Shown: positions 26,486 through 35,902 of the stretch, piece by piece
How the letters are laid out: each line of letters starts with the position of its first letter
How positions within the stretch are numbered: the first letter of the stretch is position 1
DNA from: Winogradskyella psychrotolerans
Lineage (GTDB): Bacteria; Bacteroidota; Bacteroidia; Flavobacteriales; Flavobacteriaceae
Assembly (NCBI RefSeq): GCF_018860565.1
Contig: NZ_JAHKPS010000018.1
Span: forward strand, 372,001-436,000
Length of the DNA: 64,000 nucleotides
Direction: 5' to 3'
Notes under the pieces: generated by a model
The model's input: the letters and a program-made list of their open reading frames with translations, nothing else
What the model was told of the DNA's origin: nothing
Database searches by the model: none
Program-made: the position numbers and the translations under genes

Positions 26486-27973
26486 ATGAAAAACCGTCTT
26501 ATTATCCTTATGTGTCTTAGTTTTACCATTAGCTTTTCTCAAGACTTAAAAATCCCAACAGATACTGCATACGTTACCAACCATTCTGTTACGATTAAAG
26601 GAAAACAAATCAATTACAAAGCTGAAACAGGGTTTCAACCTGTTTGGGATAACAATGGTAAAATAATTGCATCACTTTACTATACATATTACAAACGTAC
26701 CAATGATCCAAAAGGAAATGACAGACCTATCATTTATTCGTTTAATGGAGGTCCAGGATCTGCTTCACTTTGGATGCACATTGCTTATACGGGACCAAAA
26801 GTTCTTAATATTGATGATGAGGGCTACCCAATACAACCTTATGGAGTTAAAGACAACCCTAATTCTATTTTAGACGTTGCAGATATTGTATTTATAAACC
26901 CTGTAAATACAGGCTATTCTAGAAAAGTAGCAGATAAAGGTGGTAAAATGCCTGATAACAAATTGTTTTTTGGTATTAATGCAGATATAAAATATTTAGC
27001 AAGTTGGATGAATACTTTTACAACAAGGCAAAACAGATGGCAATCCCCTAAATATATCATCGGTGAAAGTTATGGTGGCACGCGTGTTATGGGGTTATCC
27101 TTAGAGTTACAGAATAGACAATGGATGTATTTAAATGGTGTCATCATGGTATCTCCTGCAGACTATAAAGTTTTAAGAGTTGGAGGACCATTATCCTCTA
27201 GTTTAAATTTACCGTATTACACAGCAGCTGCTTGGTACCATAAAATGCTTAGCCCTGAGCTTCAGCGTAAAGATTTGTTAGAAATATTACCAGAAGTAGA
27301 ACATTTTGCAATTAATGATTTAATGCCTGCTATTGCAAAAGGTGGCTTTATTTTAGATGCAGAAAAACAAGCCATCGCTAAACAAATGAGCAAGTATTCT
27401 GGTTTATCTGAAAAAGTAATCTTACAACAAAATTTAGATGTCCCAACACGTTTTTTCTGGAAAGAACTACTTCGTGATAAAACCGGAGAAACTATAGGAC
27501 GACTAGATTCTAGATATATTGGAATAGATAAGGTAGAAACAGGCACCAGTCCTGATTACAATGCTGAACTCACTTCTTGGTTACATTCTTTTACTCCTGC
27601 TATAAATTATTATATTCAGAATGAATTAGGTTTTAAAACGGATGTAAAATATAATGTTTTTGGCAATACAGGGCGTTGGGATAATTCTAATGATAATACT
27701 AGAGATGATTTACGTCAAGCTATGGCACAAAACCCGTATTTAAAAGTGTTGACTCAATCTGGATATTACGACGGAGCTACAACCTATTTTGCCGCTAAAT
27801 ATTCGCAATGGCAAGTAGATCCTAGTGGAAAAATGAAGAATCGTTTTTCATTTAAAGGCTACAGAAGTGGCCATATGATGTATTTGAGAAATGAGGATTT
27901 AATTAAAGCTAATGACGATTTAAGGAATTTCATAGAAGGATCTCTTTCAAAAGGTCAATCGGCAAAATATTAA
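26486..27973 (+). CDS. Exported S10-family serine carboxypeptidase-like protein
   Basis: A 495-residue alpha/beta-hydrolase peptidase with a signal peptide (about 1-18, ending SFSQ). The S10 signatures are present: FNGGPGSASLW (oxyanion region), GESYGG (nucleophile Ser, about residue 191), a late Asp in YYDGATTY and the catalytic His in SGHMMYL. These are the features of serine carboxypeptidases that trim C-terminal residues from peptides, presumably in the periplasm or outside the cell. Monocistronic: a new promoter follows its stop at once. Confidence 0.85.
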   Translation: MKNRLIILMCLSFTISFSQDLKIPTDTAYVTNHSVTIKGKQINYKAETGFQPVWDNNGKIIASLYYTYYKRTNDPKGNDRPIIYSFNGGPGSASLWMHIAYTGPKVLNIDDEGYPIQPYGVKDNPNSILDVADIVFINPVNTGYSRKVADKGGKMPDNKLFFGINADIKYLASWMNTFTTRQNRWQSPKYIIGESYGGTRVMGLSLELQNRQWMYLNGVIMVSPADYKVLRVGGPLSSSLNLPYYTAAAWYHKMLSPELQRKDLLEILPEVEHFAINDLMPAIAKGGFILDAEKQAIAKQMSKYSGLSEKVILQQNLDVPTRFFWKELLRDKTGETIGRLDSRYIGIDKVETGTSPDYNAELTSWLHSFTPAINYYIQNELGFKTDVKYNVFGNTGRWDNSNDNTRDDLRQAMAQNPYLKVLTQSGYYDGATTYFAAKYSQWQVDPSGKMKNRFSFKGYRSGHMMYLRNEDLIKANDDLRNFIEGSLSKGQSAKY

Positions 27974-27975
27974 TG

Positions 27976-27983
27976 TATTTTTG
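27976..27983 (+). promoter_or_regulatory. -7 promoter element for the GAF histidine kinase gene
   Basis: TATTTTTG matches TAnnTTTG, 3 bases after the peptidase stop and 67 bases before the kinase ATG, so the kinase has its own transcript with a leader of about 60 bases. Confidence 0.5.
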
Positions 27984-28049
27984 CACGTTATAAAGAATAT
28001 CCTACTTTCTTTATTTTAGTACACATGACCTCAAATTAATTTTACATTT

Positions 28050-29234
28050 ATGAAGACCCCAAATTTTCCTAATAATGAAGAAGAGCGTTTACTGGCAGTC
28101 AGCGCTTATAATATTATTGACACCGCATCAGAAAGGGACTATGATAATTTAACAGAATTAGCTGCTACCTTATGCGATATGCCTATTTCATTAATAACGG
28201 TATTAGATAAAAATCGTAATTTTTTTAAATCGCATTACGGTATTGCTTTAACAGAAACACCAAGAGATGTTTCGTTTTGCGGTCATACCATATTAGAAGA
28301 TGACATATTTATTGTTGAGAATGTGAGTAAAGATAATCGCTTTTACGATAATCCCTTAGCGTTGTTACATAATATTGGCTTCTACGCAGGTGTTCCACTT
28401 ATCAATGCTTCCGGCTATAAGTTAGGTACAATCTGTATATATGATTTTAAGCCAAGAAAATTAAGCCCTTCACAAATAAAGGCCTTAAAAACCCTTGGTC
28501 AACAAGTTGTAAACTTGTTCGAATTAAAAAAGAAAAATGACAATTTAAATGCGTTAACATCAGAACTCCAAAAACGCAACGATCAATTAAAATCATTTGC
28601 TAGCTTAGTCTCACACGATTTAAAATCTCCGTTATCCAATATTATTTCGTTAACCGATTTATTAAAAGAAGAAAATCAAAATAATTTATCTGACGATTCA
28701 CTTCAATACTTAGAATATATAGAAGACTCTACAATTATTCTCAAAGATTATATTGATGGTATTCTAAAATACTACAGCGCAAACGAACTTTTAACATCAG
28801 CAAAAGAAGATATTAGATTACATATAATTGCAAAAGATATTAAACAAATTCTTTTCTCAGAGAATGAGCAACTCCTTTTTGAGGATGTTGAAATTAAAAG
28901 CGTTAACAAAGCTGCATTATCTCAAATTCTTATAAACTTAGTGGACAATGCCCTCAAATATAATAACAAGGATAAACGTATCGTAGAAATAACATACGAA
29001 TTACAACCTACGCATCACAAATTTAGTGTTATCGATAATGGCATCGGAATTGCTTCTAATCAACACGAGCAAATTTTTGAAATTTTCAAAACTCTAAATA
29101 ATGATCTTTCCAAATCTAATACAGGAATTGGGTTAAGTACAGTAAAAAACTTAGTTGAAAAACTTGATGGTACAATTACTGTAAATTCTGAACTTGGAAA
29201 AGGCAGTACGTTTAGCTTTACAGTAAAAAAATAA
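28050..29234 (+). CDS. Cytoplasmic GAF-domain sensor histidine kinase
   Basis: A 394-residue kinase without membrane segments. An N-terminal GAF domain (about 20-160) would bind a small ligand or sense redox state. A short coiled linker leads to the HisKA dimerisation helix with SLVSHDLKSPLSN (phospho-accepting His near 189). The ATPase domain has the N box (INLVDNALKYN), G1 (DNGIGI) and G2 (GIGLSTVKNL). No response regulator lies next to it, so its partner is elsewhere. Confidence 0.88.
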   Translation: MKTPNFPNNEEERLLAVSAYNIIDTASERDYDNLTELAATLCDMPISLITVLDKNRNFFKSHYGIALTETPRDVSFCGHTILEDDIFIVENVSKDNRFYDNPLALLHNIGFYAGVPLINASGYKLGTICIYDFKPRKLSPSQIKALKTLGQQVVNLFELKKKNDNLNALTSELQKRNDQLKSFASLVSHDLKSPLSNIISLTDLLKEENQNNLSDDSLQYLEYIEDSTIILKDYIDGILKYYSANELLTSAKEDIRLHIIAKDIKQILFSENEQLLFEDVEIKSVNKAALSQILINLVDNALKYNNKDKRIVEITYELQPTHHKFSVIDNGIGIASNQHEQIFEIFKTLNNDLSKSNTGIGLSTVKNLVEKLDGTITVNSELGKGSTFSFTVKK

Positions 29235-29244
29235 TTATTATAAA

Positions 29245-29279
29245 AAAAGCTGGTAATCTAAACAAGATTATCAGCTTTT
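29245..29279. terminator. Bidirectional terminator between the kinase and M61 genes
   Basis: A 15-base stem (AAAAGCTGGTAATCT / AGATTATCAGCTTTT, one G-T wobble) with a 5-base loop. A-rich flank on the left and TTTT on the right allow it to serve both convergent genes. Confidence 0.75.
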
Positions 29280-29304
29280 AAAATATCTAAACATTTAACG
29301 GTCT

Positions 29305-31200
29305 CTATCCTTTTAACCAAGCTGCTCTTAATGCTTTTTGAGCCGCTGTTGCATTTTCATCTTCAACAATAGATTCGTCTGCAGCATATGCTTTAGTCAA
29401 GGTTGTTTTAATTTCAACAGGCTTACCATCACGTTCTAAATTCATTGTAATTTCCTGACCTTCTTTCCATCCAAACATACCACCAATAATTTGTTGCGCA
29501 TTAACTAAAGTTAAATCTGTTCCATTAACTTTTTTAATCACGTCGCCTGCCTGAACTCCTTGTGATTTCCAAAACGAGTTCTTTAATGCCATCGGTGAAA
29601 AGAAAATAGTGCCTTTCTCCTGGTCTCCATCAAAAATAATATTCTGTCCACCAGCAAAAATATAATTAGTTTCAACTTGAGTTTCACCTTTTGTTAAACC
29701 AACCATCTCAAAAAATTCATTGTAGTTAATTGGCACATCACCTTCGACATGTGTTTTTAAGAATTCACCAACGCTTGGATAAGTCATTGCAGTAATTTCA
29801 GCAATAAGGTTATCATCTACAAAAGGTTTTTCTTTACCATATTTTGCAGATAATTCTTTCATTAAAGATAACATACTTCTATTTCCATCACTTTCCTTTC
29901 GCATTAAAATATCAATACACATTCCTATTAACGCACCTTTCATATACACATTATAATATTGAGACGCATAAGGTTCGTCTAAAACATTTTCACTCATAAT
30001 GGTAAAACTCATGGCATCATCTAAATGCTGTGTAGATGTCGCTATTTTTGACATCATAGTATTGTAAAAAGTGGCTTCATCTGACAAACCTTCATACACT
30101 TGAAAATGTTGTGCAAAATATTCTGTTACACCTTCGTACATCCACAAATGCTTTGAGAATGTTGGTTTATTATAATCAAAATAATGTATATCTTCAGAAT
30201 GTACAGATAATGGTGTTACAATATGAAAGAACTCGTGAGCAACAACATCAATAATTGAGGCTTTAAGTCCTTCTAAAGAACTATTTTCACTAAAAACAGC
30301 AACTGTAGAGGTGTGATGTTCTAAGGCACCAAAACCTTTTGGAGACGTTTCGTCCCCTTTAGATAAATACACATAAATATCATAACGCGGTGTCGTATTT
30401 ACATCTCCTAAATAGTTTTTTTGAGCTTCCATCATTTTATAAACCGTCTCTTTTAAACTAGCCGCAGTGTGTTTACCTGTAGGAGAATAAAGACTTAAAA
30501 CAATTTTAATATCTCCAACCATAAATTCTTCAACATCCAAATTACCATACATCATTGGGTTATCTGTAATATCAAAATAACGTTGTGCAAAATAACTACT
30601 CGTTATAGCTGTACCATCTGCACTAGATTTCATCCCTTTATTTTCTAAAGCAGATGTTCTTTTAAAAGTTGCAGGTGCTGTAACATCCAAAGCATATTGA
30701 CTGTTCTTTAAAGAATCGAAATAACCTATAAATCCATGAAGATTTAAAACATAATTATCTTCTTCTATATTTGTTCCTGCAGGAGAAAACGGCTGCTCTC
30801 CACCTATTCCACCATTGGTTTCAATATCAAATGTATCGTTAACATAGTATTGAAGTTTATCTAATTTAGTTGCCTCTGCAATTGTCCAAGTGTTATCATC
30901 AACTTTAGTTACTGTTAACTCATTTCCGTCGTAATCTAAAGCTTTAAAATCGTCTATATATTTACCAAAATCACTTACAGAATAGGTTCCTTGCACTACT
31001 CTTGGCAATCTGTATGTTACAGTTTCAGTGGTAAAACGACCGGGATTAATGGTCACAGGGACTCTATCATTATTTACAGCTGTTAAATCTAGAACAGTTT
31101 CGATAGGATTGCTTATTGCCAAATCATCTACTGTTGGTTTTGCAGATCCACAGCCTACTAAAACGACACTCAAGCCAAGAATGGCTAAATAATTCTTCAT
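29305..31200 (-). CDS. M61-family zinc metallopeptidase lipoprotein with PDZ domain
   Basis: A 631-residue protein starting with a lipoprotein signal (LSVVLVGCGSAK, lipobox Cys near residue 17). The N-terminal beta domain precedes the gluzincin site HEFFH (about residue 318), with a downstream EGVTEY Glu ligand as in M61 glycyl aminopeptidases. A PDZ domain (about 540-600, QAGDVIKKVNG) follows. It probably removes N-terminal Gly or Ala from peptides at the envelope. The gene is divergent from the GT2 gene. Confidence 0.88.
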   Translation of the reverse strand: MKNYLAILGLSVVLVGCGSAKPTVDDLAISNPIETVLDLTAVNNDRVPVTINPGRFTTETVTYRLPRVVQGTYSVSDFGKYIDDFKALDYDGNELTVTKVDDNTWTIAEATKLDKLQYYVNDTFDIETNGGIGGEQPFSPAGTNIEEDNYVLNLHGFIGYFDSLKNSQYALDVTAPATFKRTSALENKGMKSSADGTAITSSYFAQRYFDITDNPMMYGNLDVEEFMVGDIKIVLSLYSPTGKHTAASLKETVYKMMEAQKNYLGDVNTTPRYDIYVYLSKGDETSPKGFGALEHHTSTVAVFSENSSLEGLKASIIDVVAHEFFHIVTPLSVHSEDIHYFDYNKPTFSKHLWMYEGVTEYFAQHFQVYEGLSDEATFYNTMMSKIATSTQHLDDAMSFTIMSENVLDEPYASQYYNVYMKGALIGMCIDILMRKESDGNRSMLSLMKELSAKYGKEKPFVDDNLIAEITAMTYPSVGEFLKTHVEGDVPINYNEFFEMVGLTKGETQVETNYIFAGGQNIIFDGDQEKGTIFFSPMALKNSFWKSQGVQAGDVIKKVNGTDLTLVNAQQIIGGMFGWKEGQEITMNLERDGKPVEIKTTLTKAYAADESIVEDENATAAQKALRAAWLKG

Positions 31201-31227
31201 GTTTATACTTTTATTTTTTTAGACGCA

Positions 31228-31235
31228 CAAATCTA
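31228..31235 (-). promoter_or_regulatory. -7 promoter element for the M61 peptidase gene
   Basis: The reverse strand reads TAGATTTG, matching TAnnTTTG, 27 bases before the ATG at 31200. Confidence 0.5.
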
Positions 31236-31269
31236 CTATCTGTTACTGTTAAAAACCTAAAGGTTTTGT

Positions 31270-31277
31270 TAAATTCG
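31270..31277 (+). promoter_or_regulatory. Possible -7 element for the GT2 gene
   Basis: TAAATTCG differs from TAnnTTTG at one position and ends 4 bases before the ATG at 31282. If used, the message would be nearly leaderless. A weak candidate. Confidence 0.25.
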
Positions 31278-31281
31278 CAAT

Positions 31282-32289
31282 ATGTTGAAACCATTAGTTA
31301 GCATTTTAGTTCCTTTTAAAAACACAGAAGTATTTATCTCTGAATGTTTAGACACAATTCTGAAGCAATCTTATTCCAACTGGGAAGCTATTTTTATTGA
31401 TGACAACTCTAATGATAACTCTTATAACATTGTTAAAAATTATACCAAAAAAAATACGAGAATACAACTTTATAAAAGTGAGGGTAACGGCATTATAGAA
31501 GCTTTAAGAACAGCTTACAAACACAGCTCTGGAAATTATATTACAAGAATGGATAGCGACGATATAATGACGCCAAACCGACTTGAAGTTATGGTTAGTA
31601 ATCTTGAAAAGCATGGCAAAAAACATTTAGCTGTTGGACAAGTAAAATACTTTAGAGCAGATGGATTAAGCGATGGGTTTTCACGTTACGAGCAATGGCT
31701 GAATAAATTGACCGTTACAGGCAATAACTATTCTGAAATTTATAAAGAATGTGTTATTCCGTCTCCTTGTTGGATGCTTCATCGTAATGATTTAGATGCT
31801 TGTGGAGGATTTAATTTGAATATTTATCCAGAAGATTACGACTTGGCATTCCGGTTTTATAAAGCGGGTTATACTTGTATTCCTTGTAATAACGTCCTAC
31901 TCCATTGGCGAGATTACAGTACGCGTACGTCTAGAACTCACGAGCATTATGCCGAAAATTCGTTTCTAGACCTTAAAGTACACTATTTTTTAGAGTTAAA
32001 TTATGATACTTCTCGTCCTTTAACAATTTGGGGAGCAGGACACAAGGGGAAGACACTTGCCAAAATTCTTTTAAAGGAAAATATTCCATTTTTTTGGATT
32101 TGCGATAACCCTAAAAAAATAGGCAAACATATTTACGACCAAGAACTTTATAATTTTGATTATTTATCAAAACTTAAGCAACCTCAAAGTATTGTGACCG
32201 TTGCTAATACTAAAGCTCAAGAAGAGATAACTCGTTATTTTAAAAAACAAAACATGCAATCTATGATTGATTATTTCTTTTTCTGTTAA
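31282..32289 (+). CDS. Family 2 glycosyltransferase with an extra C-terminal domain
   Basis: A 335-residue GT-A enzyme. It opens VSILVPFKNTEVFISECLD, the usual GT2 nucleotide-binding strand; RMDSDD (about 92-97) is the metal-binding DxD and EDYDLAFRF the acceptor-side ED motif. After residue 240 a second module begins with WGAGHKGKTLAKIL, which looks like the first beta-alpha turn of a Rossmann or methyltransferase-like fold. The product is probably a surface glycan, but donor and acceptor are unknown. Confidence 0.82.
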   Translation: MLKPLVSILVPFKNTEVFISECLDTILKQSYSNWEAIFIDDNSNDNSYNIVKNYTKKNTRIQLYKSEGNGIIEALRTAYKHSSGNYITRMDSDDIMTPNRLEVMVSNLEKHGKKHLAVGQVKYFRADGLSDGFSRYEQWLNKLTVTGNNYSEIYKECVIPSPCWMLHRNDLDACGGFNLNIYPEDYDLAFRFYKAGYTCIPCNNVLLHWRDYSTRTSRTHEHYAENSFLDLKVHYFLELNYDTSRPLTIWGAGHKGKTLAKILLKENIPFFWICDNPKKIGKHIYDQELYNFDYLSKLKQPQSIVTVANTKAQEEITRYFKKQNMQSMIDYFFFC

Positions 32290-32329
32290 AATTCTCAAAA
32301 TCAAAATCTCTTTATCGTTTTGCATTTTC

Positions 32330-32337
32330 TATATTTG
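32330..32337 (+). promoter_or_regulatory. -7 promoter element for the BatA-pseudo-dihydroorotase operon
   Basis: TATATTTG matches TAnnTTTG, 55 bases before the ATG at 32393. The predicted start of transcription falls at the left edge of the palindrome at 32346. Confidence 0.5.
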
Positions 32338-32345
32338 AAGCATAA

Positions 32346-32378
32346 AGACCTGTCAGGTTTTAAAAACCTGACAGGTCT
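32346..32378. repeat. 33-base perfect palindrome in the operon leader (dispersed-type repeat)
   Basis: Two 16-base arms, AGACCTGTCAGGTTTT and AAAACCTGACAGGTCT, are exact reverse complements around one A. Each arm is itself nearly self-complementary (ACCTG-T-CAGGT and ACCTG-A-CAGGT). A very similar sequence is, to my recollection, scattered between genes in other Flavobacteriaceae. No T tract follows, so it is not a standard terminator. It lies between promoter and start codon. Confidence 0.8.
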
Positions 32379-32392
32379 GTAAAAAATAAAGA

Positions 32393-34318
32393 ATGCAGTT
32401 TAAAAATCCCGAATTACTTTACGCCTTATTTTTGCTGGTTATTCCTGTCCTTATACATTTATTTCAACTTCGTCGTTTTCAAAAAGTTGAGTTTACCAAT
32501 GTTAAGTTTTTAAAATCTGTTAAACTTCAAACTCGTAAAAGCTCGCAACTTAAAAAGTGGATAACCTTACTAACGAGGATGCTCTTGTTGGCTTGCGTCA
32601 TTTTTGCATTCGCACAACCTTTTATCCCTAATACAGAAGATTTTAACGAAACCCAAGAAACCGTTATCTATTTAGACAACTCTTTTAGCATGGAAGCTAA
32701 AGGCAGTAACGGAACTTTACTAAATGAAGCAGTTCAAGACGTTATAAATACGTTACCAGAAGATGAAAGAATAAGTTTATTTACAAATAATAAAACCTAT
32801 AGAAACACTACGGTTAAAGCCTTAAAAAATGATTTAATTCAGCTAACACATTCTCCTACACAGCTTAATTATGATGCTGCTTATTTAAAAGGAAAGCAAT
32901 TATTTTCAAATCAAGGTGGTGCCACTAAAAATTTGGTTTTGGTTTCCGATTTTCAACAAAAAGAAAATCTTTTAAATTTTGAAACAGATTCTACCATTCA
33001 ACTTAAATTGGTGCAACCAAAATCTACTTTAGTGTCTAATATTAGCATTGATAGTATTTTTGTTTCTAATACAACAGCCGAAACTTTAGATCTTATTGTA
33101 AAACTATCTAACGAATCAAAACCCATTGATAATGTTACTATTTCTTTATTTAATGATGATGTTTTACTAACCAAAAGTGCTATTGATATAGACAAAGAAG
33201 CTGAAGCTACATTTACCATTCCTAATAATAAAGTGCTTAATGGAAAATTAATGATTGATGATGCTGGTTTACAATATGACAACACATTCTATTTTAACAT
33301 TAATTCTAAACCAAAAATTAAAGTTTTAGCCATTAATGAATCTGCCGATGATTCGTTCTTAAATCGGATTTATACAGATGATGAATTTGACTATAAAAGC
33401 TTTAAACTAAATGCACTCAATTTTAATTTAATTCCTAATCAAAACCTTATTATACTTAATGAGTTAAACACCATTTCAAATGCCTTAAAAACAGCTTTAG
33501 TCGCTTTTAAAAACGATGGTGGAAAACTAGTAATTATTCCTTCAAACGAAATCGACATAAACACTTATAATCAAGCACTTAAAGATTTAAACATTAATTC
33601 TTTTTCTAATCAAAATACAAATGAAAAGCGTATTACAAGCATTAACTATAACCATCCCCTTTTAGCAAATGCATTTTACTCTAAAGTTACAAATTTTCAA
33701 TATCCTAAAGTTGAAACATCGTATCGCTTTTCTTCAAATTCAAATCATGTTTTATCCTATGAAGATGGCAGTCCTTTTTTAGTTGGCAACACCAATACTT
33801 ATGCCTTTTCTTCTTCCTTAAATTCGGATAATTCAAACTTTAATAATTCACAATTAATAATTCCCGTATTGTATAATATGGGATTGCAGAGTTTGAAATT
33901 TTCAAAATTATACTACACTATTGGTCAGTCTAATTCAATTGCTATTCAAACGATCATTGGGCAAGACGATATTTTAACCTTAGATTCTGAAGATACTTCT
34001 GTAATCCCTCTTCAAAAAACTTACAGTAAGTCTGTGGTTCTAGAAACGGAAGACTTCCCGAATACGGCTGGAATTTTAAGTGTAAAAAATAAAGAAAATA
34101 CACTTCAAAATTTAAGTTTCAATTATAACAGATCAGAAAGCAATCTCAGTTATTACGATTTAAATACTTTAGCTAACGCAAATATTGAATCCAGTTTAGC
34201 AAACACAATTAACAATATAAAAAGTAGCACAAATGTTAATGCGCTATGGAAATGGTTTGTTATTTTTGCACTAGCATTTTTAATATTTGAAATGTTACTT
34301 CTAAAATATCTTAAATGA
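32393..34318 (+). CDS. BatA-like vWA-domain membrane protein
   Basis: A 641-residue inner-membrane protein. The N-terminus (NPELLYALFLLVIPVLIHLF) is the BatA domain seen in aerotolerance proteins, and a second helix follows at about 57-75. The vWA-like domain contains YLDNSFSM, a DxSxS metal-site motif. A C-terminal helix (WFVIFALAFLIFEMLLL) closes the protein. Such proteins are widespread in Bacteroidetes and of unclear function, perhaps envelope assembly. Its stop overlaps the next start (ATGA), so translation is coupled. Confidence 0.8.
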   Translation: MQFKNPELLYALFLLVIPVLIHLFQLRRFQKVEFTNVKFLKSVKLQTRKSSQLKKWITLLTRMLLLACVIFAFAQPFIPNTEDFNETQETVIYLDNSFSMEAKGSNGTLLNEAVQDVINTLPEDERISLFTNNKTYRNTTVKALKNDLIQLTHSPTQLNYDAAYLKGKQLFSNQGGATKNLVLVSDFQQKENLLNFETDSTIQLKLVQPKSTLVSNISIDSIFVSNTTAETLDLIVKLSNESKPIDNVTISLFNDDVLLTKSAIDIDKEAEATFTIPNNKVLNGKLMIDDAGLQYDNTFYFNINSKPKIKVLAINESADDSFLNRIYTDDEFDYKSFKLNALNFNLIPNQNLIILNELNTISNALKTALVAFKNDGGKLVIIPSNEIDINTYNQALKDLNINSFSNQNTNEKRITSINYNHPLLANAFYSKVTNFQYPKVETSYRFSSNSNHVLSYEDGSPFLVGNTNTYAFSSSLNSDNSNFNNSQLIIPVLYNMGLQSLKFSKLYYTIGQSNSIAIQTIIGQDDILTLDSEDTSVIPLQKTYSKSVVLETEDFPNTAGILSVKNKENTLQNLSFNYNRSESNLSYYDLNTLANANIESSLANTINNIKSSTNVNALWKWFVIFALAFLIFEMLLLKYLK

Positions 34319-35568
34319 ACGCACTCATAAAATCTGCAACCATCGTTGATTCTAAAAGTGATTTTCACAATGAAATGGTTGATATTTTAATTGAAAAAGG
34401 TCGTATTTCTAAGATCTCTAAACACATCGCCAACCCCAACAATTACAAAGAAATAAAACGAGACAACTTACATATATCGCAAGGTTGGTTTGACAGTAGT
34501 GTTTCTTTTGGCGAACCTGGTTACGAAGAACGCGAAACCATTGCCAACGGTTTAAAGACGGCTGCAAATTCTGGCTTTACTTCTGTGGCTTTAAATGCCA
34601 ATTCTAATCCTGTAATTGATAGTTATGCTGATATTACATTAGTAAAATCAAAAGCCAATGACCATGCCGTTAGCCTCTATCCTATTGGCGCATTAACACA
34701 AATGAGTAAAGGTGAAGATTTAGCGGAGTTGTTTGATATGACGAATGCTGGAGCTGTTGGATTTTATGATTATCAAAAGCCAATTTCTAATCCAAATTTG
34801 ATGAAAATTGCATTGCAATACGCAAGTAATTTTGATGGTTTAGTCTGTTCATTTCCTCAAGAATCCAAAATTTCTGGACTTGGTGTCGTAAACGAACATA
34901 TTAATAGCACTAAGTTAGGCTTAAAAGGAAATCCGGCTTTAGCGGAAGAATTGCAAGTGGCTAGAGATTTATTCTTATTAGAATATACAGAAGGTAAGCT
35001 ACATATTCCGACAATTTCAACCGCTAAATCTGTAGAATTGATTAGAGCAGCTAAAGCAAAGAAACTAAATGTAACTTGTAGTGTTGCTATTCATAATTTA
35101 GTATTTACAGACGATGTTTTACAAGAGTTTGACACCAATCATAAAGTGCTCCCTCCACTAAGAACACAAACCGATTGCAATGCTTTAATTGAAGGTCTAA
35201 AAGACGGCACGATTGATATGGTGACTACAGACCACAATCCTATTGACATTGAGCATAAAAAAATTGAATTCGATTACGCTAAATACGGAACTATTGGCTT
35301 AGAATCTGCATTTGGAGCTTTACAAAACATCTTTACCACAAAAAAAGCCGTTAGTCTTTTAACACAAGGAAAATCTAGATTTAGCGTTTCTGAAACATCT
35401 ATAAACGAAGGAGAATTGGCAGATTTAACATTGTTCAATCCAGATACAACTTACAAATTTAACACTACTCATATTTTGTCACGATCTAAAAATAGTATGT
35501 TTTTAGGCTTAAAACTTAAAGGCGAAACCTATGGGATTATTGCCAATAATAAAATTGTTTTAAAATAA
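34315..35568 (+). CDS. Dihydroorotase-like protein lacking metal ligands (probably inactive)
   Basis: A 417-residue amidohydrolase-fold protein aligned with class I dihydroorotase. The usual D-x-H-x-H-x-R-E-P-G motif reads DSSVSFGEPG (60-69), so both His ligands are Ser and the substrate-binding Arg is Gly. The HCED and HVST His positions are also replaced (CSFPQES, HIPTIST); only TTDHNPID near 300 persists. It should not bind zinc or cyclise carbamoyl aspartate. In some bacteria such pseudo-dihydroorotases pair with aspartate transcarbamoylase (PyrX-like). Here it is coupled to a BatA-like gene by a 4-base overlap. Confidence 0.85.
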   Translation: MNALIKSATIVDSKSDFHNEMVDILIEKGRISKISKHIANPNNYKEIKRDNLHISQGWFDSSVSFGEPGYEERETIANGLKTAANSGFTSVALNANSNPVIDSYADITLVKSKANDHAVSLYPIGALTQMSKGEDLAELFDMTNAGAVGFYDYQKPISNPNLMKIALQYASNFDGLVCSFPQESKISGLGVVNEHINSTKLGLKGNPALAEELQVARDLFLLEYTEGKLHIPTISTAKSVELIRAAKAKKLNVTCSVAIHNLVFTDDVLQEFDTNHKVLPPLRTQTDCNALIEGLKDGTIDMVTTDHNPIDIEHKKIEFDYAKYGTIGLESAFGALQNIFTTKKAVSLLTQGKSRFSVSETSINEGELADLTLFNPDTTYKFNTTHILSRSKNSMFLGLKLKGETYGIIANNKIVLK

Positions 35569-35900
35569 TGGATCAGAATACTATAAACGAAGGAAAAACG
35601 TTAGGTTTAGTAGCCTATTTAACATTGTTTGGTACTTTAATTGCCTTTTTCATGAACCAAGACAAGCGAAATCCATTTACGGCTTTCCATATTAGACAAG
35701 GTTTAGGATTAGGGTTTACTTATATTCTAATTGCATTTGTTATCAGTAGTTTAGACAGTATGATGATTAGCATGTCCTTTTGGATTTTCTTTTCTGTGTT
35801 ATACCTCTATGCCATATATGGTGCAATAACAGGCAAGCTAAATAAGATACCTCTACTAGGTGATTTTTTTCAAAAAATTTTTAATACCATCGGACAATAA
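35568..35900 (+). CDS. Small multi-helix membrane protein (DUF4870/Tic20-like)
   Basis: A 110-residue protein with three membrane helices (about 12-28, 45-63 and 68-88). The segment NPFTAFHIRQGLGLGF resembles the FHxRQ motif of DUF4870/Tic20-like proteins. Its ATG shares one base with the upstream stop (TAATG), and the esterase starts 2 bases after it, so it is translated within the BatA operon. Function unknown. Confidence 0.7.
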   Translation: MDQNTINEGKTLGLVAYLTLFGTLIAFFMNQDKRNPFTAFHIRQGLGLGFTYILIAFVISSLDSMMISMSFWIFFSVLYLYAIYGAITGKLNKIPLLGDFFQKIFNTIGQ

Positions 35901-35902
35901 TT

